The notes under the pieces are model-generated. The model saw only the letters and a program-made list of their open reading frames with translations. It made no database searches and was not told the origin of the DNA. A stretch of DNA of 64,000 bases from Clostridia bacterium (lineage in GTDB: Bacteria; Bacillota; Clostridia; Christensenellales; Christensenellaceae): the NCBI GenBank assembly GCA_017439085.1, contig JAFRTU010000015.1, forward strand, positions 1-64,000, written 5' to 3'. Position 1 is the first letter of the stretch. Every line of letters starts with the position of its first letter. Below, one piece after another: positions 10,870-18,831 of the stretch. The position numbers and the translations under genes were made by a program.

Positions 10870-12762
10870 TTGAAAGACGGTTTTATAAAAGTTGCAGCAG
10901 CGGGATTCAAGGTCAGACCCGGTGACATAAGACATAACGGGGAGCTGATAATAGATAGGGTAAAGGAAGCTTCTGCTCAGGGGATCAAGATACTGGTGTT
11001 CCCCGAGCTGTCTCTTACGGGATGTACTCTAGGGGACATGTACAGACAGGATATCATCTTAAGGAACAGTGAGAAGATGATCACCCGCATACTCCAGAGC
11101 ACTTCATGCACAGACGTTCTGTTCGTATTCGGTGCACCTCTGAGAATAGACGGATCGGTATATGACTGTGCCATGGTCATGAAGAGCGGAGAGATACTGG
11201 GTTGCGTACCGAAGAAGATCACCTCTGCATATTCCAGAAGGGCATTTTCCCCGTATGATGACGATCCGTTCGAGATAGTGATAGCAGGAGAAGAGACTGT
11301 ATTCGGAAATGATCTGCTCTTCTGCTGTGAGGACATGGAAGAACTTAAGATAGGAGTAGAGATATCTGACGATCTGGAGATGGCCGTATCACCTGCTGAG
11401 ATAATGTATATGAACGGTGCGACCCTTGTACTGAATCCGTCGGGCATGAATGAGACCGTAAAGAGCTCCGAGATGAGAAGGCATCTCATAAGAACAGCTA
11501 CCTACAAAGGGGACGGAGCATACATCATGAGTGAAGCAGGCACGGGAGAATCCACCACAGATCTGGTGTATCTGGGAGAAAAACTCATATTCGAGTGCGG
11601 GAAGATGCTTTCCGAAGGCTTCGATGAAGACATGTTCACCGTGAGTGAGATTGATATTGAGACCATTGCCCATGAAAAGCTAATAAAGGGAAAAGAGACC
11701 ATTGAGACTGCCGAAAAGGTGTATTTCGATATCGAGCCGGAGGATACGGTTCTTACAAGACATTATCCTAAGAATCCGTTCATACCTGAAGACGGTGCGA
11801 AGAAGGATGAGAGGATGGAGAAGATCCTGGATATCCAGGCAGCTGCTCTCAGAAGGAGGCTGGAACACATAGGGTCAAAGGACGCTGTGATAGGAGTTTC
11901 GGGAGGACTCGATTCCACGCTTGCCGTACTCGTGGCAGTGAGGACTTTTGATGTAATGGATCTGCCCAGGAAAAACATACATACCATCTCAATGCCGTGC
12001 TTCGGTACCAGCAGCAGGACCAAGAGCAATGCGGAGATACTCTGCGAAGAACTCGGAACGGACTTCAGGACGGTGGATATCTCCAGGACAGTAAAGGCTC
12101 ATTTTGACGATATAGGACATGACGGGGCCATTCTGGATGCCGCCTTCGAGAATGCTCAGGCAAGAGAGAGGACGCAGGTCCTCATGGACACTGCGAATAT
12201 GTGCTCGGGAATCGTGATCGGGACCGGAGATCTGTCCGAGCTCGCACTGGGATGGGCAACCTACAACGGAGATCACATGTCCATGTATTCAGTGAACGGA
12301 AGCGTTCCCAAGACGCTCATAAAGGAAGTAGTGAGGCATGTCGCCGACTTTTCAGGGAAAGGGCTGAAGGATGTACTGTACGACATAATAGATACTCCGA
12401 TAAGTCCCGAGCTCCTTCCTTCAAAAGAGGATGGAATGGATCAGAAGACGGAGGACATAGTTGGACCGTATGAGCTCCACGATTTTTACCTGTATTATTT
12501 CATAAGATATGGCATGCGTCCTGAGAAGATAGCCAGGCTTGCAGAACATGTATTTGAGGGTGAATATGATAGGACCGTGATCCTGAAATGGATGAGGATA
12601 TTCTTCAGAAGGTTCTTCTCGCAACAGTTCAAGAGAAATTGTCTGCCTGACGGACCGAAGGTCGGATCCGTATCTCTTTCTCCGAGAGGAGACATGAACA
12701 TGCCAAGTGACATGTATGCCTCTGAATGGATGGAAGCTATGGATAAGATGGATAATTTGTAA
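10870..12762 (+). CDS. nadE: NAD synthetase, glutamine-type, with altered glutaminase active site
   Basis: Amidates nicotinate adenine dinucleotide to NAD. Start TTG 10870 is chosen because GAGGTG (10858-10863) lies 6 bases ahead; the open frame begins three codons earlier at GTG 10861, inside that Shine-Dalgarno. About 630 residues. The N-terminal nitrilase-like domain (1-265) keeps the Glu (FPELSLTG) and Lys (VPKKI) of the Glu-Lys-Cys triad, but the nucleophile motif, normally GVEICEDLW, reads GVEISDDLE. The Cys is Ser166 (codon TCT 11365-11367). The C-terminal synthetase domain has an intact P-loop SGGLDST. Glutamine use is therefore doubtful; it may work with free ammonia. Confidence 0.92.
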   Translation: MKDGFIKVAAAGFKVRPGDIRHNGELIIDRVKEASAQGIKILVFPELSLTGCTLGDMYRQDIILRNSEKMITRILQSTSCTDVLFVFGAPLRIDGSVYDCAMVMKSGEILGCVPKKITSAYSRRAFSPYDDDPFEIVIAGEETVFGNDLLFCCEDMEELKIGVEISDDLEMAVSPAEIMYMNGATLVLNPSGMNETVKSSEMRRHLIRTATYKGDGAYIMSEAGTGESTTDLVYLGEKLIFECGKMLSEGFDEDMFTVSEIDIETIAHEKLIKGKETIETAEKVYFDIEPEDTVLTRHYPKNPFIPEDGAKKDERMEKILDIQAAALRRRLEHIGSKDAVIGVSGGLDSTLAVLVAVRTFDVMDLPRKNIHTISMPCFGTSSRTKSNAEILCEELGTDFRTVDISRTVKAHFDDIGHDGAILDAAFENAQARERTQVLMDTANMCSGIVIGTGDLSELALGWATYNGDHMSMYSVNGSVPKTLIKEVVRHVADFSGKGLKDVLYDIIDTPISPELLPSKEDGMDQKTEDIVGPYELHDFYLYYFIRYGMRPEKIARLAEHVFEGEYDRTVILKWMRIFFRRFFSQQFKRNCLPDGPKVGSVSLSPRGDMNMPSDMYASEWMEAMDKMDNL

Positions 12763-12833
12763 AAAAGAAGAACGATTTATTACGTAAGTATGAATTTTGA
12801 GCGAGTCTCATATACACGTATATTTCAATAAAG

Positions 12834-12872
12834 TACAATGGCTTTAAACGATGCTGAAGTCATTGTATTTTT
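12834..12872 (+). terminator. Terminator between nadE and the NlpC/P60 gene
   Basis: TACAATGGCTT (12834-12844) pairs with AAGTCATTGTA (12857-12867), 11 bp with one G-U and a 12-base loop, followed by TTTTTAT. It sits just ahead of the next ribosome binding site, so it could also act as an attenuator for that gene. Confidence 0.65.
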
Positions 12873-12896
12873 ATGTGAAAGGCAAAGGTGCTTACC

Positions 12897-14654
12897 GTGA
12901 GCAAAGGAAACAGAGCTTTCAAAACGATACTGAAGGTCCTCTGCGCAGTACTGACTGTGGCGATAACTGTCGTTTCCGTGATCGCAATCAGATCAGAAGC
13001 CGATAACAAGGTGCTCGCAGCTGATAACAGGACGAAGGCGTCCAATACTCAGGAAAAGGCCTATGAAGGAGGCACAATCCTTCTGACGGATAAGGCCAAG
13101 GCCAGCACCGGGACTGTCAAATGGAAGACTGCTGACGTAAAAGTAGCAGCAGCATCGTTCGAGTTCAATGAGGAAAAGAAGCCCTCAAAGGTATATTCTT
13201 CGGAATCTGAAAAGGGGCAGGAGATCGTTGAGATAAATACCAGGCTCATGGAACTCAGTTATATGGAGAACGACAATCCGTCCGATACATATGCAAAGAC
13301 CACGGAAGAGGCAATAAAGGTCTTCGAGAGAAAGAACGGCTTTGAGATGGATGGTATCCTGACGGAGTTTGAATATGACATACTCATGAGCGATGAAGCC
13401 CAGCAGTTCAGCGTGGCATTAGGAGACGTGGGTACGGATGTCAGTGAACTTCAGGCAAGACTGGTGGACCTTGGATATCTCGAAGTAGTGACCGGAGAGT
13501 TTGGGATGCATACTCAGACAGCAGTCATTGGTTTCCAGAAGGCAAATGGTCTTAAAGCAGACGGAAAGATCGGCACAGAGACAAGAGAAGTACTGTATTC
13601 CGATGAAGCTGAAGCTAAAGCGCTTTCATATGGAGACCAGAACGAGGACATCAAGATCTATCAGCAGAAGCTGTCCGATCTCGGATATTATGACGGAAAG
13701 ATCGACGGATTCTTCAGCACTCAGTTCAAGAATGCCGTAAAGGAATTCCAAAGCAAGAACGGAGTCATAGCCGACGGCATGATAGGAAAGAACACGAGGA
13801 CCCTCATCCTTTCCGAGAAAGCAGAACCCAGCTACTATGGCCTTGGGGACAGCGGGGATACTGTAAGGAAGATCCAGGGAAGACTCGTGGATCTGAAATA
13901 CATGTCCGGTGATACGGGTTATTTCGGAGAAGTGACAGAGAAAGCAATAAAGGCTTTCCAGACCGCAAACGGCATTTCCGCAGACGGTAAGGTCGGAAAG
14001 AAGACAATGGATATCCTTTTCTCCGACAAGGCAGTATCAAAGCCTGCAACACCTAAAACAAACACGCAGGCAAAGGATCCGAAGACCACGACTACAAAGG
14101 ACAAAACTTCTACCAAGACTACAACGACCACTACAAAGGACGACAAGCCAAAGGATACCGGAAAGGACACTACCACCTCGACCGATAATACAAAGAAAGA
14201 CGACACCACCACAACCAAGACCGATACAAAGAAGGAAGAGACCACAACGAAGCCCGCAGGAACAGAGGCTACAAAGAAGGCTGACTCCTCTAAGGTTGAT
14301 GAACTGATCGCAGTTGCAAAGAGCAAGCTCGGATGCAAATACGTACTCGGAGCAAAAGGGCCCGACCAGTTCGACTGTTCAGGATTCGTATACTGGTGCC
14401 TCAACCAGGTCGGTGTGAAGCAGGGATATATGACATCTTATGGATGGAAGGGAACTACCAAGTATCCTATAGTGACATCAATGGGAGATCTTCAGAAGGG
14501 TGATATCATAAGCTATCAGGGGCACGTTGCGATCTATATCGGAAATAACCAGATGATAGATGCTTCCTCAGCAGAAGGCAAGATAAGGATAACGAACATA
14601 TACAGCAACGTATATTGGAAGAACCACTTTATTAAGGGACTCAGGATCTTCTGA
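12897..14654 (+). CDS. Exported NlpC/P60 endopeptidase with four peptidoglycan-binding repeats
   Basis: Probable cell wall hydrolase cutting stem-peptide bonds. Start GTG 12897 is preferred: AAAGGTG (12884-12890) lies 6 bases ahead, whereas the upstream GTG 12888 overlaps it. 585 residues: membrane or signal segment (about 10-35), four PG_binding_1 repeats (about 110-170, 180-240, 250-310, 320-380), a Thr/Lys/Asp-rich linker (about 385-465), and an NlpC/P60 domain (about 467-585). The nucleophile is Cys494 in FDCSGF, with His543 in GHVAIYIG. The third polar position is Asp in MIDASS where Spr-type enzymes have His. It stands alone between two terminators. Confidence 0.92.
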   Translation: MSKGNRAFKTILKVLCAVLTVAITVVSVIAIRSEADNKVLAADNRTKASNTQEKAYEGGTILLTDKAKASTGTVKWKTADVKVAAASFEFNEEKKPSKVYSSESEKGQEIVEINTRLMELSYMENDNPSDTYAKTTEEAIKVFERKNGFEMDGILTEFEYDILMSDEAQQFSVALGDVGTDVSELQARLVDLGYLEVVTGEFGMHTQTAVIGFQKANGLKADGKIGTETREVLYSDEAEAKALSYGDQNEDIKIYQQKLSDLGYYDGKIDGFFSTQFKNAVKEFQSKNGVIADGMIGKNTRTLILSEKAEPSYYGLGDSGDTVRKIQGRLVDLKYMSGDTGYFGEVTEKAIKAFQTANGISADGKVGKKTMDILFSDKAVSKPATPKTNTQAKDPKTTTTKDKTSTKTTTTTTKDDKPKDTGKDTTTSTDNTKKDDTTTTKTDTKKEETTTKPAGTEATKKADSSKVDELIAVAKSKLGCKYVLGAKGPDQFDCSGFVYWCLNQVGVKQGYMTSYGWKGTTKYPIVTSMGDLQKGDIISYQGHVAIYIGNNQMIDASSAEGKIRITNIYSNVYWKNHFIKGLRIF

Positions 14655-14674
14655 GACTGAACGGAAAAGACATG

Positions 14675-14703
14675 AAGGATGCCGGAACGGCATCCTTTTT
14701 TTG
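14675..14703 (+). terminator. Terminator after the NlpC/P60 gene
   Basis: AAGGATGCCG/CGGCATCCTT, a perfect 10-bp stem with a GAA loop (14675-14697), then seven T. Confidence 0.93.
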
Positions 14704-14805
14704 TTGTTTTCGGATACTGTCTGAGATGTTTTTTCTTTTCTTTGTGTTTTTGTAAAAAAACCTCTATTTTTCAAAAAAAGTGTATCAAAAAGATTGAAAA
14801 GAGGG

Positions 14806-14811
14806 TATAAT
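14806..14811 (+). promoter_or_regulatory. Candidate -10 box of the mra (dcw) operon promoter
   Basis: TATAAT with a following G. No good -35 exists at 16-18 bases; TATCAA at 14783-14788 is the best fit. Initiation near 14818 would place the MraZ boxes just downstream of the start point. Confidence 0.45.
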
Positions 14812-14828
14812 GTGAATCAAGTACGAGA

Positions 14829-14858
14829 AAAGTGGATAAAAGTGTTGAAATGTGGTGA
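14829..14858 (+). promoter_or_regulatory. Three 10-bp MraZ boxes
   Basis: Three direct repeats in exact 10-base register: AAAGTGGATA (14829-14838), AAAGTGTTGA (14839-14848), AATGTGGTGA (14849-14858). MraZ is known to autoregulate by binding GTG-containing direct repeats with one-turn spacing ahead of mraZ, and this array sits 33 bases before the mraZ start. Autorepression by blocking transcription is inferred. Confidence 0.8.
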
Positions 14859-14891
14859 ATTTCAAGGCTGAAATCTGCAGAAAGGAACAAA

Positions 14892-15323
14892 ATGCTGATA
14901 GGTGAATACTCCCATAGCATAGACGCTAAGGGTAGGGTCTTCATCCCCGCCAAATTCAGGGAAGAACTTGGTGAAACGTTCATAGTGACAAGCGGAACCG
15001 AAAGGTGTCTGTTTGTTTTTGCGTTGAAAGAGTGGATGGAATTCGCCGGTAAACTGCAGAATGTTCCTGTCACAGATACTGAATCCCAGAAATTCCTCCG
15101 TTCTCAGTTCGCTTCGGCAACGGAATGCACACCTGACAAGCAGGGAAGGATCCTCCTTCCGGCAAAACTCAGGGAATATGCTGGCCTTGACAAGGACGTG
15201 GTGGCAATAGGAGTCATGAGCAGAGTGGAACTCTGGGCTAAGGATAACTGGGAAACATACAACTCGTATGATGATGAAGAATACCAGAACGCTCTCAACA
15301 AGCTCTCAAAAATAGGTATCTGA
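14892..15323 (+). CDS. mraZ: Transcriptional regulator MraZ
   Basis: DNA-binding regulator of the division and cell wall cluster. 143 residues with two SpoVT/AbrB-like half-domains, each with the DxxxR core: DAKGRVFIPAKFR (about 13-25) and DKQGRILLPAKLR (about 85-97). AAAGGAAC precedes the ATG. First gene of mraZ-rsmH-ftsL-PBP-murE-mraY-murD-ftsW; its operator repeats lie directly upstream. Confidence 0.96.
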   Translation: MLIGEYSHSIDAKGRVFIPAKFREELGETFIVTSGTERCLFVFALKEWMEFAGKLQNVPVTDTESQKFLRSQFASATECTPDKQGRILLPAKLREYAGLDKDVVAIGVMSRVELWAKDNWETYNSYDDEEYQNALNKLSKIGI

Positions 15324-15327
15324 GACT

Positions 15328-16248
15328 ATGACCCATACAACTGTTCTGCTCCATGAAACGGTGAACAGTCTCCCTCTTGAAACAGGGAAGATATTCGTAG
15401 ACTGTACGCTCGGCGGAGGAGGACACAGTCTTGAGATACTGAAGTCTTCCGAAGCCAGGCTGATAGCGATCGATAAAGACGAATACGCCATAGACTATTC
15501 AAAAGAGAGACTGAAAGAGTATTCCGACCGGATAACATTCGTCCGAAGCGATTTCCGTGAGATCAGAAAAGTGCTGGAGGATCTCGGTGTAGAGAAAGTC
15601 GATGGTCTGATAGCGGACCTCGGAGTCTCATCCTTCCAGCTGGATGACGAATCGAGAGGATTCTCATATATGAAGGATTCTCCGATAGATATGAGGATGG
15701 ACAGGGATGATCCCTTTTCAGCAGAACAGATCGTGAACGGATATCCGAAGGACGAACTCATCAGGATCCTCTATGAATACGGCGAAGAGAAATACGCTCC
15801 GAGGATAGCTGAGGCAATAATCCGGAACAGGCCGATAGAGACAACGGGTCAGCTCTCGGAGATAGTAAAGAGTGCTCTTCCGGCGGCCGAAAGAAGAAAG
15901 AACCATCACCCCGCAAAAAAGACGTTCCAGGCCATAAGGATCGAAACGAACGGGGAACTCGAGGCGCTGAAGAGTGCAGTAGAGGATTTCATAGATGTTC
16001 TGAATGACGGCGGCGTAGCCGCAATAATAACCTTCCATTCCCTAGAGGACAGGATAGTGAAGGAAGCATTCAGAAAAGCGGAAAATCCGTGTACATGTCC
16101 TCCCTCCTTTCCGGTATGCGTATGCGGGAAGAAGAGCAGGGGAAGGGTAATGACAAAAAAACCCATAGTTCCCTCGGAAGAAGAAGTTGAAGACAATCCG
16201 AGAGCCAGGAGCGCAAAACTCAGGGTATTCAGGAAATCGGACATTTGA
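15328..16248 (+). CDS. rsmH: 16S rRNA (cytosine-1402 N4)-methyltransferase
   Basis: SAM-dependent methyltransferase (MraW) of the ribosomal P site. 306 residues. It opens with HTTVLLHETV; the SAM motif DCTLGGGGHS is at about 26-35. GLIADLGVSSFQLD (about 94-107) and the C-terminal PSEEEVEDNPRARSAKLR block are typical. It starts 4 bases after the mraZ stop. Confidence 0.96.
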   Translation: MTHTTVLLHETVNSLPLETGKIFVDCTLGGGGHSLEILKSSEARLIAIDKDEYAIDYSKERLKEYSDRITFVRSDFREIRKVLEDLGVEKVDGLIADLGVSSFQLDDESRGFSYMKDSPIDMRMDRDDPFSAEQIVNGYPKDELIRILYEYGEEKYAPRIAEAIIRNRPIETTGQLSEIVKSALPAAERRKNHHPAKKTFQAIRIETNGELEALKSAVEDFIDVLNDGGVAAIITFHSLEDRIVKEAFRKAENPCTCPPSFPVCVCGKKSRGRVMTKKPIVPSEEEVEDNPRARSAKLRVFRKSDI

Positions 16249-16256
16249 GGTCATAA

Positions 16257-16724
16257 ATGGAGTACAGGAGAAGATACTCAAGATATCAGACCGGAACTGC
16301 GGCGCCGAAGTACAACGAACCCATAAGGCAGCCAAAGAAAAAAGTCAGAGTCAGAGAGTACAGAAAAATCGAAGTAAGCTATCGTGAGCATCCGCTTACC
16401 GCACAGAGGAGAAAAACAATGGTCAAGATCTGTGCAACGGCAGCGGTCGTATTCCTTATGCTTACCCTTGTAGTAGCCATTAACGGCCTCAGTTCTAAGG
16501 TCAGTCTCCAGAATGTGAAGATCCAGGAGAACATAAATGATCTTCAGGAACAGATAGAAAAGATCAATGTGGACATCACCACATCATGCGATATACATAG
16601 CATAGCCCAGGATGCGGAGGAGAGGCTCGATATGTCTTTCCCGAGAGATGATCAGGTCAGATATGTTGTCCTTGATGAAGATCTGCCGACTGAACAGTCC
16701 GAGAACATAGGTCAGAACAATTAA
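16257..16724 (+). CDS. ftsL: FtsL-like cell division protein
   Basis: 155 residues with a basic cytoplasmic N-terminus (1-55), one transmembrane helix (about 56-76), and an extracytoplasmic coiled-coil (about 80-110, LQNVKIQENINDLQEQIEKI pattern), then an acidic tail. This layout and the position between rsmH and the class B PBP are those of FtsL, which joins FtsQ/DivIB and FtsB/DivIC in the septal complex. Sequence identity in the family is low, so the symbol rests on topology and synteny. Confidence 0.75.
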   Translation: MEYRRRYSRYQTGTAAPKYNEPIRQPKKKVRVREYRKIEVSYREHPLTAQRRKTMVKICATAAVVFLMLTLVVAINGLSSKVSLQNVKIQENINDLQEQIEKINVDITTSCDIHSIAQDAEERLDMSFPRDDQVRYVVLDEDLPTEQSENIGQNN

Positions 16725-16753
16725 CAACAGGCTGACAGATTTGGAGGGATGAC

Positions 16754-18823
16754 GTGCCTAACAGTTCAAGAACAAACCGGGTCAGACTGTTTATTCTTTA
16801 TTTCATTACCATGCTGCTGCTGGTAGTCTGCGTTGCAAGACTCGTACAGCTGATGGTATTCAATGCGGAGGATATCCAGGGAAAAGTCGAGAATCAGTGG
16901 ACTAAAGACATTTCCGATGCTCCGGTTAGAGGCAACATACTAGACGTCAATGGAGAGATACTTGCAACTAGTGCTACCACCACTAGTGTTTTATTATATC
17001 CAAAACAGATAAAGGATCCGGGCGAGATTGCAGACAAACTGGCACCTATTCTGTCCATGGACAGACAAAAGGTGTTCGAAGTCGCAAGTGACAAGACAAA
17101 GGTCGAAGCCTGGCTGAAACGCAATATCTCCGATGAACAGGTGGAGAAGATCAGGGATCTTCAGCTCAAGGGCATCGGATTCTTTTCGGATCTCAAACGC
17201 ATATATCCATACGGAAGCTTCCTTTCCCAGGTGCTCGGATATGCCGATTCGGATGGCATAGGGCAGCAGGGGATAGAGAAGACCATGAACGAATACCTGA
17301 ACGGTGAGAGCGGAACGACAATAGCACAGGTAGATGCCCAGGGCAGAGTGGTAAGCGGCACAGAAGAACTGTATATAGAGGTAATCAACGGCTATGACGT
17401 AGTCCTTACTGTCAACACGGTAGTTCAGACTTTTGCCGAGAATTCCGCAAAAGCTGCATGCGATAAGTATCAGGCCGACAGCGTAGGGATCATAGTCATG
17501 AACCCCAAGACGTTCAAGATAGCGGCCATGGCCGGATATCCCCAGATGAATATCAATGAGTATTCTTCGTATTCTTCTTCCGACATAACGAAGCTTATAA
17601 GGAACAGGAATGTCTCTGATCCTTTTCAGCCGGGAACCATGATTGACGGAATGGTGCTTGCCGCCGCTATGGATCTCAGTGTCGGAGGCACTTATGAGTG
17701 CTCCGAAGACATACTCATAAACGATGAAGTCGTACGTTGCTGGTCAAAGCATCATCATGGAAAGCAGAGCGTAAGCGAGCTCCTCGAAAACTCATGCAAC
17801 GTGGGTCTCTCAAAGCTTGCACTGGACCTGAACAAGGACAATCTGTATTCATATCTTTTCAAATTCGGGTTCGGGTCAAAGACCTCAGCAATTTTCAATA
17901 ATGAATCAAAGGGATATCTGAAAGAGATCAGATATGCAAGAGATATAGACGTGGCCAAAGCTGCAGAAGGCCAGGACATGACTGTCACTCCCATTCAGCT
18001 TATAACGGCCTATTCAGCTCTGGTAAATGGAGGAAAGTATGGTTCCCCCATCATAGTCGATCATCTGGAGGACGATAAGGGCAATAAGGTATATCCTGAA
18101 CAGGAAGCGCCTAAGCAGATAATAAGTGATTCCACAGCATTAAGGATGAAGCAGCTCCTCATAAACAACGTGAAAGAGGGCAACAGCAAGAATGCAAGGA
18201 TAAATGGGATAACCGTGGGTGGAAACACTGCAACAGCCAAGAACATTATTGACGGTCAGACTCAGATAGTCTGCTCATCAGTGGCATTTGCACCGGCGGA
18301 CGATCCAGAGTTCATCGTCCTCACTGTCGTCAGGAATCCGAAATCATATATGGCTTATGGAGAGCTTGCAGCAACATACTACAGCGGAGAAGTCCTTGAG
18401 AAATGCCTCAAATTCGATGGCTACAATCTTGCTCCTGTCACGGGAGAAGGATTCGTAGAAGTCCCGGACATAACCGATCATACTTCCGATGCGGGAAAGT
18501 GGATGATAGAGCAGGCAGGACTAAAATTTGAACTAAAAGGAAAAGGGGATATCGTCGGTCAGTCTCCGAAAGCCGGGACCTATGTCGAAAAGGGAACTGT
18601 CGTAACCGGATTTGCAAGCGACTATACCGAGATATCAGATACGGTCGTCATCGTCCCGGATCTGAAAGGAAAGACTCTCTATCAGGCGTTTGAGGAACTC
18701 AGGAAACTAAGCCTCAACATCGCTGTACAGGGTGAGAATCAGACGAACGTGATCTCGAGCCAGGAACCGGCAAAGGGCACAGAGCTTCATTTCGGAGATA
18801 CGGTCACTGTGACATGTGACTAG
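16754..18823 (+). CDS. Class B penicillin-binding protein, FtsI/SpoVD type, lacking catalytic motifs
   Basis: By position this is the septal transpeptidase gene. 689 residues from GTG (GGAGGG five bases upstream): transmembrane anchor (about 10-33), PBP dimer domain (about 50-210), transpeptidase fold (about 235-560), two PASTA domains (about 570-625 and 635-689). The family motif PGSTFK reads PGTMID, so the nucleophile Ser is Thr295 and the general-base Lys is Asp298. SxN is kept (Ser347-Cys-Asn349). KTGTAQ reads NTATAK (Asn491-Thr-Ala493). The frame is open, full length and otherwise well conserved (GQDMTVTPIQL), so this is not a decayed pseudogene. I infer a non-catalytic scaffold for FtsW/FtsL/FtsQ or a muropeptide sensor. 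Confidence 0.93.
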   Translation: MPNSSRTNRVRLFILYFITMLLLVVCVARLVQLMVFNAEDIQGKVENQWTKDISDAPVRGNILDVNGEILATSATTTSVLLYPKQIKDPGEIADKLAPILSMDRQKVFEVASDKTKVEAWLKRNISDEQVEKIRDLQLKGIGFFSDLKRIYPYGSFLSQVLGYADSDGIGQQGIEKTMNEYLNGESGTTIAQVDAQGRVVSGTEELYIEVINGYDVVLTVNTVVQTFAENSAKAACDKYQADSVGIIVMNPKTFKIAAMAGYPQMNINEYSSYSSSDITKLIRNRNVSDPFQPGTMIDGMVLAAAMDLSVGGTYECSEDILINDEVVRCWSKHHHGKQSVSELLENSCNVGLSKLALDLNKDNLYSYLFKFGFGSKTSAIFNNESKGYLKEIRYARDIDVAKAAEGQDMTVTPIQLITAYSALVNGGKYGSPIIVDHLEDDKGNKVYPEQEAPKQIISDSTALRMKQLLINNVKEGNSKNARINGITVGGNTATAKNIIDGQTQIVCSSVAFAPADDPEFIVLTVVRNPKSYMAYGELAATYYSGEVLEKCLKFDGYNLAPVTGEGFVEVPDITDHTSDAGKWMIEQAGLKFELKGKGDIVGQSPKAGTYVEKGTVVTGFASDYTEISDTVVIVPDLKGKTLYQAFEELRKLSLNIAVQGENQTNVISSQEPAKGTELHFGDTVTVTCD

Positions 18824-18831
18824 GAGCAGAT

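Noticed and set aside
14041-14300. Tandem DNA repeat in the Thr/Lys-rich linker
   Set aside because: The codons for Thr and Lys vary and there is no fixed repeat unit; it is low-complexity protein sequence, not a satellite or CRISPR.
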